Of a stretch of DNA of 64,000 nt, positions 1-13,700 are shown piece after piece. The stretch lies in assembly GCA_964035545.1 (NCBI GenBank), contig OZ037766.1, forward strand, positions 5,247,722 through 5,311,721, read 5' to 3'. Both the position numbers and the translations under genes were made by a program. The notes under the pieces are model-generated. The model worked only from the letters and a program-made list of their open reading frames with translations, searched no databases and was not told the origin of the DNA. The stretch comes from Bugula neritina (Eukaryota > Bryozoa > Gymnolaemata > Cheilostomatida > Bugulidae). Numbering within the stretch: the stretch's first letter is position 1; each line of letters starts with the position of its first letter.

Positions 1-1733
1 AACCAACTCAAGTTTTCCAAACTGTTTCTTTTTCTAGTACCCAGTCTATTGATGTGCTAACTTCGGGCTCACACGCTGAGCATGTTACAGCCGGAGAGAC
101 GACTCCCAAAGCTGGCTCTGTAAACGAAATACACCAATTAGATTACAAAAAGACAACTCCAACTGCGGAGTTAGAATCACTCGGCTCTAACAGTAGTTTT
201 GTGTTGACGCAATCCATTACAACTTATGAAGTGGTTTCATCAACGCAGAATGTACAAAGTTTTTCTGACCAGAGCTCTCATCTGCTGTCTATGATTGGCC
301 AAGGTCACGGGGAAACAAAAAGTGCTGCCGTAGCTATGTCAGCGGACCAGCAGAGTGTATTAGATGACTCTGGCTCTACTTTGTTAACGGCTACTATCTC
401 AGATGTGACCCTTAACCTTTCGCATGTTTCCTCTGCTGACACAACTCAGGAAGAGGCTACCCTTAGTTTACCCCCACCATCTGCTGAACTGCCCCCACCA
501 TCTGCTGAACTGCCCCCACCATCTACTGAACTACCCCCACCATCTACTGAACTACCCCCACCATCTGCTGAACTACCCCCACCTAATGAACGACCCCCAC
601 CAATTAACAATTTTTCTTTACCGTCTTCGGAATCACCTTTACCAACTTTTGAGTTATCTCCTCAATCTTTTAAACTATCTCTGCCTGAACACCCACCTCT
701 TCCGAAATCGACTTTTTCTGAACAACCTGCATCTGATGACAATTTAGTAGACCTCAATGCTAACCAATCCTCTACCGCGTCATATCAGTCGAGTATACTA
801 GACGAGACGGACAGTGTACTAATCGCTCCAGAAGTTACAGTAGACGTCACAAAGATGGAAGATTTTGTTCCCGTAAGTCGAAGTGAAGCAACAAAAACTG
901 ACGATGTAGATTCTAGTAAACCATCTTATACTGCTACATATAGTAAGGGTATGGAAGCCACCCGGGGTACGGAAGATGGTTATAAGCAGGAAGTAGAGGT
1001 TTCTGGAATCTTAAAATTACAAGAATCATCTGCCAATACCTTGAATAGTGAAGATAGCAAACCCCGCCGCACTTCATCAACACTGAGTGATGATGTTTTT
1101 GTTAACAGTAGAACAGCCAAACCACCGGAGACTGGAAAAATAACCAATAAGCTGTCCCCAGATGTTGTATCATCCTTAAACAAACATTTGGAGACCAGAA
1201 GAAGCTCTATTAAAGCAAGTGAAGCTAGTACTCCTAAATCTACTTCTCATGTCGTTAGTTATAAATCTAACACGGAGTCAAAATCAAGTAAATCTCGTCA
1301 AGATCCGGAATCTTCTCCCAGCTTGCGGCAACTGAGTCAGCAGTTGGCGGTGGAAGCGGTGATGCAGAGAGCAGCTTTTCATGGAGGCATGAAACCGTCA
1401 GAGAGGCTGGCAAACTGGAGGGAAAAAGAGAAGAAAGCCCAATTTCAGAGTAGTGAGGGTCATCTGCTACGCCGCACTCAATCACTGCGAGTTCCAAAGA
1501 AATCTGCTACTGCTACTACTGATACCAACTTCACATCTAAACCTGGAAATATAAAACCTGCACCAACTAATTACAAGACCTCTGCAGCTACTACTGGTTC
1601 TACTGGTAGTACTGTTACTAATACTACTGCTAGTTCTATTACTAGTACTGCTCCAACATCTCATCATTCTACCTCAGCAAAACTCGAAAACCTGGGATCT
1701 TCCTATTATTCTGAAGGACCAGATGCTAACAAG
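1..1733 (+). CDS. Spectraplakin exon 1 of window: long disordered Ser/Thr/Pro-rich exon
   Basis: Open from the left edge (codons start at base 3) to donor AAG|GTATAG. It encodes ~577 residues with no recognisable fold. A run of PPPSAEL-type heptads lies at 470-602, and a more helical basic stretch ([17 protein letters not shown]) at about 1400-1450. TTTCTAG at 31-37 resembles an acceptor, but the frame is open through it, so I treat the exon as starting upstream. Such long low-complexity exons sit between the plakin domain and plakin repeats in several spectraplakins. Ends in phase 0. Confidence 0.8.
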
Positions 1734-4700
1734 GTATAGTTAGATTATCAATATAATATACTTCTTATTGTAGTAATAATGTAAGTTTAAAAGTTCCATT
1801 ATTGAGTCTTCACATTTTAAAATTTCTTGGTTTTTAGAAAGTAGAAAGCATGGCCCGAGAAAGTATTCATGAAAGCAAAGACAAACACAGTGATCAGAGG
1901 TAAAAAACTTTGAAAACATATCAATTCATATCTACAACTACTTTATTACTTTTCTTGTTGCTGTTGAGATGTTACTGTAGTCAAACAGATGCAAGTGTTA
2001 ATATTACTCCTCTAGGTAATAAAGGATCATTAGGAGCGTATTTCTTGTTGCTGTATGCAAACTATCAAACTGCTGCTATCATTAAAATGTCATAACAAAT
2101 TTTGCATTAATTGAGTGAATGAAAGAATGTAGGCCCAGAGATATTTCATTAGCCAACCTATTTACTAGACATCCTTGTAACATTCATTGAATGGGTGTTT
2201 CTTAGAGCTACAACATGCCTCATATTAATTTTTATCACTAAGACGGGTATTGCATACCCGCCCCCACTCACAGCGCTAAAGGTAAGCAGGTTAGTGTAAA
2301 TAAGGCATCGTTTAACTTTTATGTTGCATCCTAATTAATTAAGAGAATAGTGTTCACTTTTATTTCTAACACCCTCACTCGAGCCCCGTAGGCCCATCAA
2401 CATCCAAGCATAGTTCTGAATAATCAGTGGGTAGGAATAATGCGTTTCTTTTCGTTAGAGAATGGCTAAAGGATTATCGAGGCAGGAGATTATGTAAGTT
2501 CTGCGAGTTGCGATTGTAGTTGTGTTGCGTGCTGTTGAGATTGGTTAAAGTACATGTGTTGATTGGTTTACAGCAACCAACTTCTGGCCCGAGTTGATGC
2601 TGCGCTAGAGACTGCAGGTTGTGACGTTGAGCTAACTTCTACTCAGACTTCAACCACACACCTTCTGGAGAAGAAAGACAGGCAAAAGCCACCGTCACCC
2701 AAACAAGCGGAATCTATTATTGGGAAGAGATTGGAGCAGTTCCAACCTCGTGATGTGAAACCTCAGCCACTCTCGCTAGAGGTACTTTATCTGTTTAAAA
2801 CAAAGCCTTTAGATTAGATTATATTACACCGTCATTGCTATGGCTGTTATTGGTTGTATGTTTCTTATTATTCCAGCCATTTATCTAGAATTCCTTCCAA
2901 TTATTATTGCCTAGCCATTTCACTATCTGGAATTTAATAACAATAATATATAATAATAATATAATATAAGGTTGATGTCTGGACTTGCTTCTTTATTCAA
3001 ATATTTTTAAAGTTTCTATAAAGGCCATATGTTGAAAATGTACTGAAGAATTATATAATGTGCAGAATATTGAGTTAGCTAGTTTCAGAATAACTAACTT
3101 TGCATTGTGATTTCTAAGATCTGTTGAACATTTTAATGAACAGGTTTCAAATACAAGGGAGCGAACTCCTTCTCCAAACAAATTATCTAAAGCTGATAGT
3201 AAATCACCCTCTAAAGTCGCATTTGCTTATGACCCAACCTTGAGAAAGGTAAATAAATTTTGCTATGCATCTAGTTTGTAATAAAGTATATTTTCGTCTA
3301 GTCTGGTAATGCAGTGATATAGCTTTACTTTAATGTGGTTATATGATCATATAATATATAATAATACAACTGTAAGGCATATATGGCAGTACATGAACAT
3401 GTTGTAATATAGTAATACAATAATAGTGAAAAGACAATGTAGCTCATATTAGGATACATCTTTAATATAATATCTACAAAAGTAAACCAGGTTAATAGAG
3501 TAAGTTTGCCAATATTATGCTGTAACAACTATTATATAGTACTCAAATATCATATACACTAGTGCTTGATGTTATATGATACACTATACTATGTTATATT
3601 ATATAATATATACTATTACATACTATTATATGATATATTATACTATGTTTTATTATATAATATATACTATTACTTATTATTATATGATATATTATACTAT
3701 GTTATATTATATAATATAATATACTATTACTTGTAATTGTAGCACAAGGTAACAGTCTACAGTAATGTTAGGATCCTCTCCTACGAGGTTGGAGTGAAAC
3801 TCGGGCTAATAAACATCAAGACGGGCAGGTTTACTGACCCAGTGAGTGGCTCTAAGCTGTCCATCAGACAAGCCTGTCTCCAGGGACTTATTGATGATAA
3901 ACTAACAGCCCTCACCGACTTGAGAACTGGTAGGTCTGCTGTTATTACAAGGTTTAACTACAGAGTGTGGGAGTTATGCTCTCTTGTAATTGTCTCCCCG
4001 CTTTATCATGCTTTTCAGAATCCGGCACTGAGTTATTGTATTCATATCACTACACGACTAGACTAGCTAGCCATTAGGGATTTATTTACCATTGATTTAC
4101 TGATTACGGTTATTCTACCTTGTTCTTCATTTTACCTCACAACTTTGTTTTATGATTCAAAGTGTTTTTTCTTTATATTATTATCAAAATTTTGGCCTTA
4201 ACCGAGTTTTCTACGCCCGCTACTCGGGGGGGGGGGGGGAGATAGACCCTCTATTTGACAGATCTCTCACCGCTATGTGATGTTAGCCGAAGCACTGTTA
4301 CACATGCATTGATTTATAAACTATAGGTAAAACATGGACATTGAAAGAGTGTGTAAGTGAAAGGCTGATTGACCTTGACACGGGCAGGATATCAGAAACT
4401 AGGCTAAAGACTTTGCATATCGCAGTCTCTAACTCGTTTGTGGCAAGTCTCGCCATAATCCCACCACCTCTGACGGTTATTGATGCTGTAAAGGTATAGC
4501 ATATCTATGTGTACTTATTGTCAATGTTGGCAATATGCTTGTGGATTTTTGGCTAATTATAGACTTGAAGGGTGTTGTTATTAAATTAGCCGTCTAACTG
4601 ATATGTACTGGGATAGGTATGAAATCAAATTTTAGTTTCATCAATTTTTCGGTTAAACTTCTCAATATTCAAGAGTATTTTGTCAACTATGATGTGTTTA

Positions 4701-7700
4701 AAAGTGTTTTGTGTGCTTTCTAACTTAGTATATATTCTAACTTAGTGTATCTTCTAACTTCGTGTATCTTTTAACTTAGTATATATTCTAACTTAGTGTA
4801 TCTTCTAACTTAGTGTATATTCTATTCCAGTGTATATTATATAGCATCCATTTTATAGATTGGCCTATTAAACCCACATACGGGAAGATTTTCACCTTCA
4901 CAAGATCAGGAATCATGTACAATAACTGAGGCTATATCTCAGAAATATCTTAGCGGGGACACAACTCTTGTACAGGATCCTAATACTCATAAAATGCACA
5001 CATTAACTGAAGCATTGAGTATTCATCTACTCAACCCAGCAAATGGTATGTGTGATATCTATTCCGTGTTGTTATTTACTACACGATCTGTGCTGGAAGG
5101 GCTGTTTAATATAAAACAACTCATTCAATACAAATTTTGAAACTCTTTAATTTTGAATTCATTTTTTCCAAGTGTAATTAAAATATCAGCATATGGTATA
5201 GCTAGTGATTTATGTTGAATTTATTCATTTGAGACACAGTTGAAAAAGAAACTCTAGTTTTACCATTTAAGAACAATTCTACACTAGGGGCTGCAAAGAC
5301 AGCTAAAATTTTATGTTCATTGCTTTATTCACGTTTTGATAACATATTTTAAGCATTGCAATCTCAACGATAGTTCTCTGTATTTTTCTTACGAATATTC
5401 CCTCATGCTTTACATCATAGAATTTGAATAACTGGAACTTTTGGCTATATAGAACCATATTTATCAATGTTTACAAATGCTCTAACCTTTTATGATAGTA
5501 TTATATATATAGGGAAATTATATTATGTCTATTATAATATAATATAATGTTATATTATATTATATGTTATAGGTGATGTACTGGACAAGGAAACTGGACA
5601 TATGATGATGACTTTTTACGGTGCTCTGCTGTGTGGCGTATACAGAACTGTATTTGATATAATAAAGAAGGGAGTTGTGCGCCCTGACAATGGTCAGCTG
5701 GTGCCAGTAAATGAAGCTATCAAAACCTCGTTGTTGGGACATGGCAGCTGCCTTGTGTACGATACTGACAGCATGAAACAGGTAGGTCAAGTGGTAATAA
5801 TGATAGTCTGTGTAATTCTCAGGAAACTCAATGGATATCTTACGAGAAAATTTTCCTTATTTGTAACTGCTACTCGGAACTCTCTTTTAATATATTTGCT
5901 AAATTATAAGTTGGATATAATGAGCATTGTAGAATTTATAATTGAGCTGAATGTTACTTTGCAGTCAGTAATTGTTCATATACGTTGGAAAGATACAGCT
6001 AATTAGTGGTGGATGTTATACACTAATTATTATGTTACACTTTACACTTGGGAAATAATATGTGGATATGAAAGATTTATCACGACTCAAAATCTAACTA
6101 CTCAAATTTATCACATTTCTATATGTCCATTCTGCTAAATTTCATAATGTATGCTATTAGACGTATAATATAAAACGTATAATATATAATGTATAATATA
6201 AGCCGTCTATATGCTCATGTTATGAATGCATAAATTTATATGATGTCATAGGTTAGTTTTGATGAAGCTGTGGCTAGCGGCATCATAGACCCACTGTCAG
6301 CGACGTACACAGACAAACTGACTGCTGCCTCTCTCACATGTGAAGAAGCTTGCTCTAACGGGCTTATACAGCCATCTGGGTGTGAAGTCTGTGTGGGTTT
6401 TAGCCTTAATGAGTGCGTGGAAACACTTTACCCCTCACCTACTGTGTCTAGAGCATCCAACATGTCCGACGACATGAGATCCCCTGCTGCAAGTCCTCTT
6501 CCACCCAAGAGTCAACTTTCTCCTCAAATAGGAGCCGTGAACTCAAGTTTTGGAGGCCAACATTCGGGAAACCATTCTTCAGGTAAAAGCACTGTCCAGG
6601 CCAAGTTATCCGCTCTGAAGGAGTCAACCAAGGCCACTCTTCTTCCAGCTAGTTCACCTTCTCCGATGGATACAAAGACATCTTCACCAAACTCGACCTC
6701 TTCAACTGCCAGGAAGACCTCTACTCCCGTATCCACGGCATCTCAATCTGACACAAAGAGTTCTGCAGCTCCTACTACACTTACCTCACCCGGCTCTGTT
6801 AAATCTCTGCCGTCATCTACTGGAGATCGTACACCATCAGCCCTCAAAGAGCGTTCACAAAGTTCAGCTGTAAAGAGTGCTGCGGCTTCTATGAGTAGTC
6901 CTGAACCATTGCCGATTAGTCATAAACCAGCAACAGCAAGCCTAAAATTATCTGTCACTAGCCCCAAATCGTCTGCAACCAGCCCCAAATCGTCTGCAAC
7001 CAGCCCCAAGTCATCTTCAACCAGCCCCAAGTCATCTTCAACCAGCCCCAAGTCATCTGCAACCAGCCCCAAGTCATCTGTCAGTAGTCCCAAGTCATCT
7101 ACTATCAGTCCCAAGTCATCTGCAACCAGCCCCAAGTTGCCTGTTACTACTCCTGAGCCATCAACCGAGGTTTCCCTCACTTTAGCCAGGTGGGTTTCTG
7201 CTATTTAAAAATACATGCATAATGACAATTTCAGAATTAATTATTTGTAATTCTGATGAACACCAAACTCATCACCATGTATATTATAATTTAGAATCAT
7301 ATAGAATATAAGACACCTTGTGACATAGTAACTAATAGGTTTCTGCTAGTAAAATTAATTTGTTACACTTTAATTATCACTTTGGCCTGAAGTTATTGTT
7401 GCTAATTTTCTTGATGGAGATTGTCTCCCTTGTGTGATGACATCACAGGTTGGATGCTGCGATTAAGAATACAAAAACATTGAATATATAAGCGTTTGTG
7501 TTGAGGTTTTAAGATTGTTGAAATGCATAAATTAATTATTACTGTTTGATAAGTTGATGGAACTCGCCTACCAAATGTCTATTTTATCCAAATATTATCA
7601 TTTTAGTAAAAATAGCCCTTTTTATGGTTATGAGTGATTTCATCAGTATTGTTAGATCTGGACATCTACTCTCCATAAAATGTTTGTAGCAGCCAGACCT

Positions 7701-10700
7701 CCGTGTCAGAACTGGGTACTCTCAAACCACAAGTGAAAAGCAAGTCCCTCCCTCATTTCAAGAAACAACCAATCAAAGAATCAGCTATTTCACCGTAAGT
7801 TTGCTCCTTTTTTTATTTTTTCACATTACTTTGTTAAAGCTGTTGTGCTGCCATAGTTTCCAGTATATCCTTTGCAGTGATGAAAGAGATCTGATAATGG
7901 CCATGGTTACAATATTAACTCCACAATTTAGATATACAAAAATCTTGTATGTCAAAGCTTCTCACAGCTGTTTTTGTTTCTTTTAAAAGTTATGAATTTT
8001 TTTATCAAATATTTATATCAAAATGGTTATAGGTCTGCCAGAGATAGCCATGCCTACTGTTGACTACCTTTATATTAGCCAGTGGAGATGTGTTATGCTG
8101 TTATATAGACACTTTCTTAGTTACTATACTTGGTTACTCTGTTATATTTAGTCAATGAACTCACTCACTGATAGCTGGTGATATAATGTACTGCACAGGT
8201 GTAACACTCTAGTGCAGAGTTGTATGCCCTTAAAACTAATACTAATTAGTTCATTAGTCATTTGGCAACTGCTGCTGCTGACATTTCACCTTTAGACTGA
8301 TTCGTTGTATTCATTAGATTTTAGATATTTCATTATCTGCTACACATCTCCTGGCATTACAGCACAAACCATGCCTACGTTGTAGAGAGAGGCCTTGCAT
8401 CCTTTTCTTTTAGTTGCACGGTTAGTTGTTTAGCTTTTCGATGCTGCCTGAGCAATGCTGCGTTTATTGTTTTGAAGAATTCGGAAAGACGAAGAGCGTA
8501 AGGTGCGACCTATTTTCGTAGATCCCAGCGTAACCGTAACGGAGAGGGTTATAGCCATAGAGAGCAGAAAACGTCCCCAACTATCTTCTCATTCTGACAA
8601 TATCAGTGCGACTGAGTATTTTACTAAAGGTAAGCTCAAGTGTGCTCTGCATGTTTAGTTACTATTCAAGATAATAGAATGCACAAAAACTGGCTCTTCC
8701 ACAACCTCCCACTATTTCAACCTCATCTCTGTTATAACTTCATTAGGTTTACTGTATTAAGGTGTTCAGTGAGAAAAAAGCATTTGTATGATGCACAGCG
8801 ATGAAAGAAACTCTTGCAAAAATGAAAGAGTAATTGACACTCGTAACAGTTAATTTTGCCTCATTGCAATTCATATTGGTTATCAAATATATCAAAATAA
8901 TATATATATTAAATATAATGTATCATTCAATAATCAATATATCAGTTACTTCGAAGCATTAATTACGTCATTTGTTAAAGGATTGTTAAGTGTCAGGGGG
9001 TGTAGCTCAAATGGTAGAGCGCTCGCTTAGCATGCGAGAGGTACCGGGATCGATACCCGGCACCTCCACATTTTTTTCTTTTCGGCTTGAAGCTGCTTGC
9101 ATTAATGGAGAATTATTATCAACAAAGTTACCAACACGTAACTGCAGTGCTGTATGGAGCTGAATTGTTTATATTCTTTCTATTAATTTTAAACTTCTAA
9201 AAAGTTATGAAAACAGTTATTTGGAAAAACCCGGAATACAAATTTTATTAGCTGTTACTTTTATATATTTTAATCATTATTGCAAACTTGTAAATTAAAA
9301 GCTATGTACCATAGTCTCACAAAGTTACTATATTGAAGCTGCTCAATTTCAATTGACTAGTTAATCAATTACTATAGTTTTTTTATAATATATTCATTTT
9401 TGGTAGACACTTTTTATAAGGCTGGTGACATGATGTTTTGCCCACAGGTGACGTTGAAGTTGAAATTGAAACTGAAGATGACAATCCTATAGACAATTAT
9501 GAAGTAAAATTACCAAATTCAGAGCCACAAGCTTTTGATTGGAACTCTCTGCCTATCGCACCTTTACAAGAGCGAAAAATAGTTGTGGAATCAAAAGAAC
9601 GAAGCAATCCATTGCGTGACAAAGAAATTATAATTATTGAGAGAGAAGAAGTTGGCTTAGAAATTGAAGATGCTTTAAATTTAGGTATGTAGAAGCAAAA
9701 AGAAGCGCCCGAGGTGGGGCTCGAACCCACGACCCTGGGATTAAGAGTCCCATGCTCTACCGACTGAGCCACCCGGGCTGTTGAGTGTTGCGCTTCCTAG
9801 CCTGTAATAAATTAGAACAAAATAGAAAACCATATTTGTTTGCTTTGTTTGGACCGTTTCCATAAAGAAAGCATGGCCGAACAACCATCACAACCCAAAA
9901 GTGGAATCAAAGTGTCAAACCCATTGAGACTGTAATGTTTTAAAACCAGACATTTTCTTGCACACAAAAGTTTTTGTATTTAATCGAAATAGAAATATAA
10001 AAAATACGTAGTTTTCAAACTGCTCAACCAACGGGAACCTGCATATCTCAATTACTTGGAGGGATTTTAATAATGCAGTATTTTATTCAATGTGTACAGG
10101 CCTTCACTGCTGGGTTGATTATGTTCGATCTATTTTCGTGAGCTTTTATGCAAGAGATTCATAAATTTTGTGACGCAATGTATAAACCTTGGATTCGTTT
10201 TTGGCACTCCAGTATTATACTGCTGAGGCCAGCACTGTGTGCCTTGGAATGTGGCATATAGCTGTTGTCATAGTTATTGAATAAACATTATAGTATGCAT
10301 TCAAAATAAAATTAAATTACTCATCTGCGAATGAGCCATTCAACAGATGTACATAAAACATACTACTACTACTGTTGCTACAGCTCATACTACTACTACT
10401 ACTACTACTGATACAATTACTGCTGCTGCTGCTGCATACCTACAATGTAATAACATGGAGCTTTTTCTCTACAACTGTAGGCCACATTAACTACACCACC
10501 AACCAGTTCACCCATCCAGTCAGCAAAGAAATCATGCCAATTCAAAAAGCTGCCACCAAAGGATATCTGAAGGGCAGTCAGCAAGACATTGAAGCTGCCA
10601 TTGATGCCTACAGGAAGCGTGCATCTGTCATGGAATACAAAGTCACTGCGGTAAGTGTTTTAGAGGCTTCTGTGTCTTATACTGCGGCTGTTACACCAAT

Positions 10701-13700
10701 CTACCACACCTACAGTGTTTTCTTTACATCTATGTACATTGTTAAATACTCTGAACGCAAATGTATGAATTGAAATCAAGACGTTTTCAGGAATAATGGG
10801 GGTGAGGACATCTGTAAAATATTATGGTCACTTTAAATGTGTAATTTCACATTGTATGGTTGGGGCATAGAGTAATTATGATAATTGTAATCAAGTACTG
10901 GTGATAAAAATACCATAAGCGCCATACGTATTTACTTAGACAAGTATTAATCGGTCACGCTGTATCAGCCGAAATAGCTCAGTTGGGAGAGCGTTAGACT
11001 GAAGATCTAAAGGTCCCTGGTTCGATCCCGGGTTTCGGCAACTGCCAAATCTGGTGGCTGATATTTTTTTTTTTAAACTTGAGTTAGCTACAAGTTTTTC
11101 AATTACAACTTTTATTTTTTTCAGGAAGAATCATACAAAGAAAACCGAGAGAGTCGAGGCGTACCATTTATTGAAGCTGTAGATACAGGCCAGGTTGACT
11201 TACAGTCTGGAACGTTCAAAGATACTCGTTCTTTAGTACAATATAGCCTCAGTGATGCCATTTCTGAAGCCTTACTTGACGGTGAGTCTGCTTGGTTCAC
11301 TACTCCTGGCACCAAAAGGCTGTTTAACATTTCTGAAGCTATTCGATGCAAAGCTATGGATAATCATGGATTCTGGTGCAGTCAACTTTCAGGTATGTTT
11401 TTAAATAAGTTTATATTTACTGCAAAATAATGCAACTACATCCGTTGCATCTAGATACTAAATAAAACTAAATTTGATTGCCTCAGTTTTTCAAACTTCA
11501 GTAATTTTCTTTTAAACATGCAAACTTTGGGAAGTTTTTGATTTAATCTTTTGCACCTAGTCATTAAAAACTTTGCTTACTTGCAGGGCAAAAGTTGTCA
11601 TTCTCTGAAGGAATAAAGAAAGGGTACATCGTCCTGCTTGATCCTGCCAATGAAAATCGATGCCTACTGACTCAAGTCAAGAAGTTCTCAGTGCATCGTG
11701 TCATACATCCTGTATCCATGGAGACAGTTGACTACAGTGTAGCTGTGTTAGAAGGCAAGTGTAATTCAAACCAAGCCCCTGATAAATGTGTCGCATTGCA
11801 TATAAGAATAATCTAGAAAGTCCCGCTTCGATCAATGTGATTTGGGAGTGAAATCTCATCTTAGGAAATTGTCAAACTTTAATGTTCAGTTTTCATAATC
11901 AGCTCAGGTTTTACATCAATTGTGACCCACTAGGTGTGATTTTAAGTTGAAAGTGAAATGATTTTAAATATATTTCTGTTACCCTCGCAGTTGAAAGCAA
12001 AACGTACTCCAGTTTATAATTATTTGTCACAAAATTTGAGAAAACTGCATATCTACTTTTAGAAAAACACCTGTTGAAAAGCTTGATCAGTTTCAACCTG
12101 TTGATTAAATAATTGTTAAACTACCTTACAATTGTAATTTTGCTAACTTTACTTAGTACTATATCAAGATTATGGACTTTTAACTAATTTGAAACAAGTT
12201 CCAGTGTTTACTTGTTTGTTATGTAAAGAATTCTACCATATCTACAAAATATTCAGATGTGTGCACACTGTAACTGTAAATGTGAGATTAGAGGCACATA
12301 ACATAGTATCATTTCTTACATACAGGCGTTATAAACACTGTTGAGGGCGTATACAGGAGCCCCGTAACAGGGGACAGCCTCACTATTGACGAAGCTATAG
12401 AAAAGCGTCTGATAGCTGGAATTCTGTTGTCCATGAAGACCAGAAGGTCAGCGCTGCCTGAGCCACAGAAACTAGCTCTATTTACAGAACGTCTCAGCTA
12501 CACCATCACCCACGCCAAAAACACGGTTACAGGTAATTTAAGCTTTATATATTATAAAAGTTGTGATCAGGACTTGTGAATATTTGATAGCTAAATGTAG
12601 TTTAGTATTGGTGTTCCACATCTACTCATGGAGATTATAGAACTTTAAAAGTTTATGAGAAAATTTCAAGTTGCCCTTGAAAACCAATTAGTGTTAGTGT
12701 TATGAATGTTATTTAACATAAAATGAAGCTATAGCTTCTAGTCTGCAGTGAGCCTACGTGCATGTGCTACTGAAGATTAAGACAGATAATTATTTATAAA
12801 TGAAATATTGGTTTATTTTATCAAAGCTTTTTTTATAGTGAGTTAATGCAGTGATCAGTGATTTGTATCATCTCTTGCCAGCTGTTTGTTTATCAATTTT
12901 CTCACGATGCAAATTGTTTGCTTTGTGTTTTGGTCACATTCAGTAGCGGTCTCATCTTTACTATCACTGCCCATAATCACTAGCCGAAATAGCTCAGTTG
13001 GGAGAGCGTTAGACTGAAGATCTAAAGGTCCCTGGTTCGATCCCGGGTTTCGGCAACTGCCAAATCTGGTGGCTAGTATTTTTTGTTAAGCCTTTTCAAA
13101 CTGAAACACTCCATCTCTAATTATAACAGCTTTATGTATTACATTTTGGCAACTGTTGGAATAAAAGTCTATTCAGAGTCTGACGTAATATTATCACTCC
13201 CTGCTACATTGCAACATGATATAATTTTCGCATCTGACACCATCAGCCCACTGCTAGCAATTATGATCAAGAGTCAAGTTACGAGTATCTAAAAGTTGAT
13301 AACTATTTATTTGACTGAAAATAGAAGAATTTTTAATTTTCAAGTGCATAAAAAGCCTGCAGACCGATAGAGTAGCTCATTGGCCCTAAGCTGCTCACAC
13401 TAAACACCCCACTATCAGGTTGTGTGTGCTAGTTTACTATGCTGGCTGGTTAAAGTTGTTAAATCACACTTTTAGGTAAAAACATGACAATCGGGGAAGC
13501 CAGAGCCCAGGGAATTCTAGACAAAGATTTGACAACGTTTACTGACCTGAAGAGTGGTAAAATATATTCTATTCAGGAAGCTATTGATTCAAACTTTCTT
13601 GTTGCAACTTTGGACAATTCCAGCTCTCCCACAGCTAAAGGTGAGTTTCTATCGGAAGCTAGCTATAAAAAGTATGAGTTGGTTTTACTAAGTACTAGTA

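Noticed and set aside
31-37. Acceptor-like TTTCTAG near the left edge
   Set aside because: The frame continues open upstream to base 3, so an exon start here is not required, though it cannot be excluded.
6920-7180. Minus-strand open frame with repeated [11 protein letters not shown]
   Set aside because: Exact antisense of the TSPKSSA coding repeat; open only because the 21-nt unit preserves frame.
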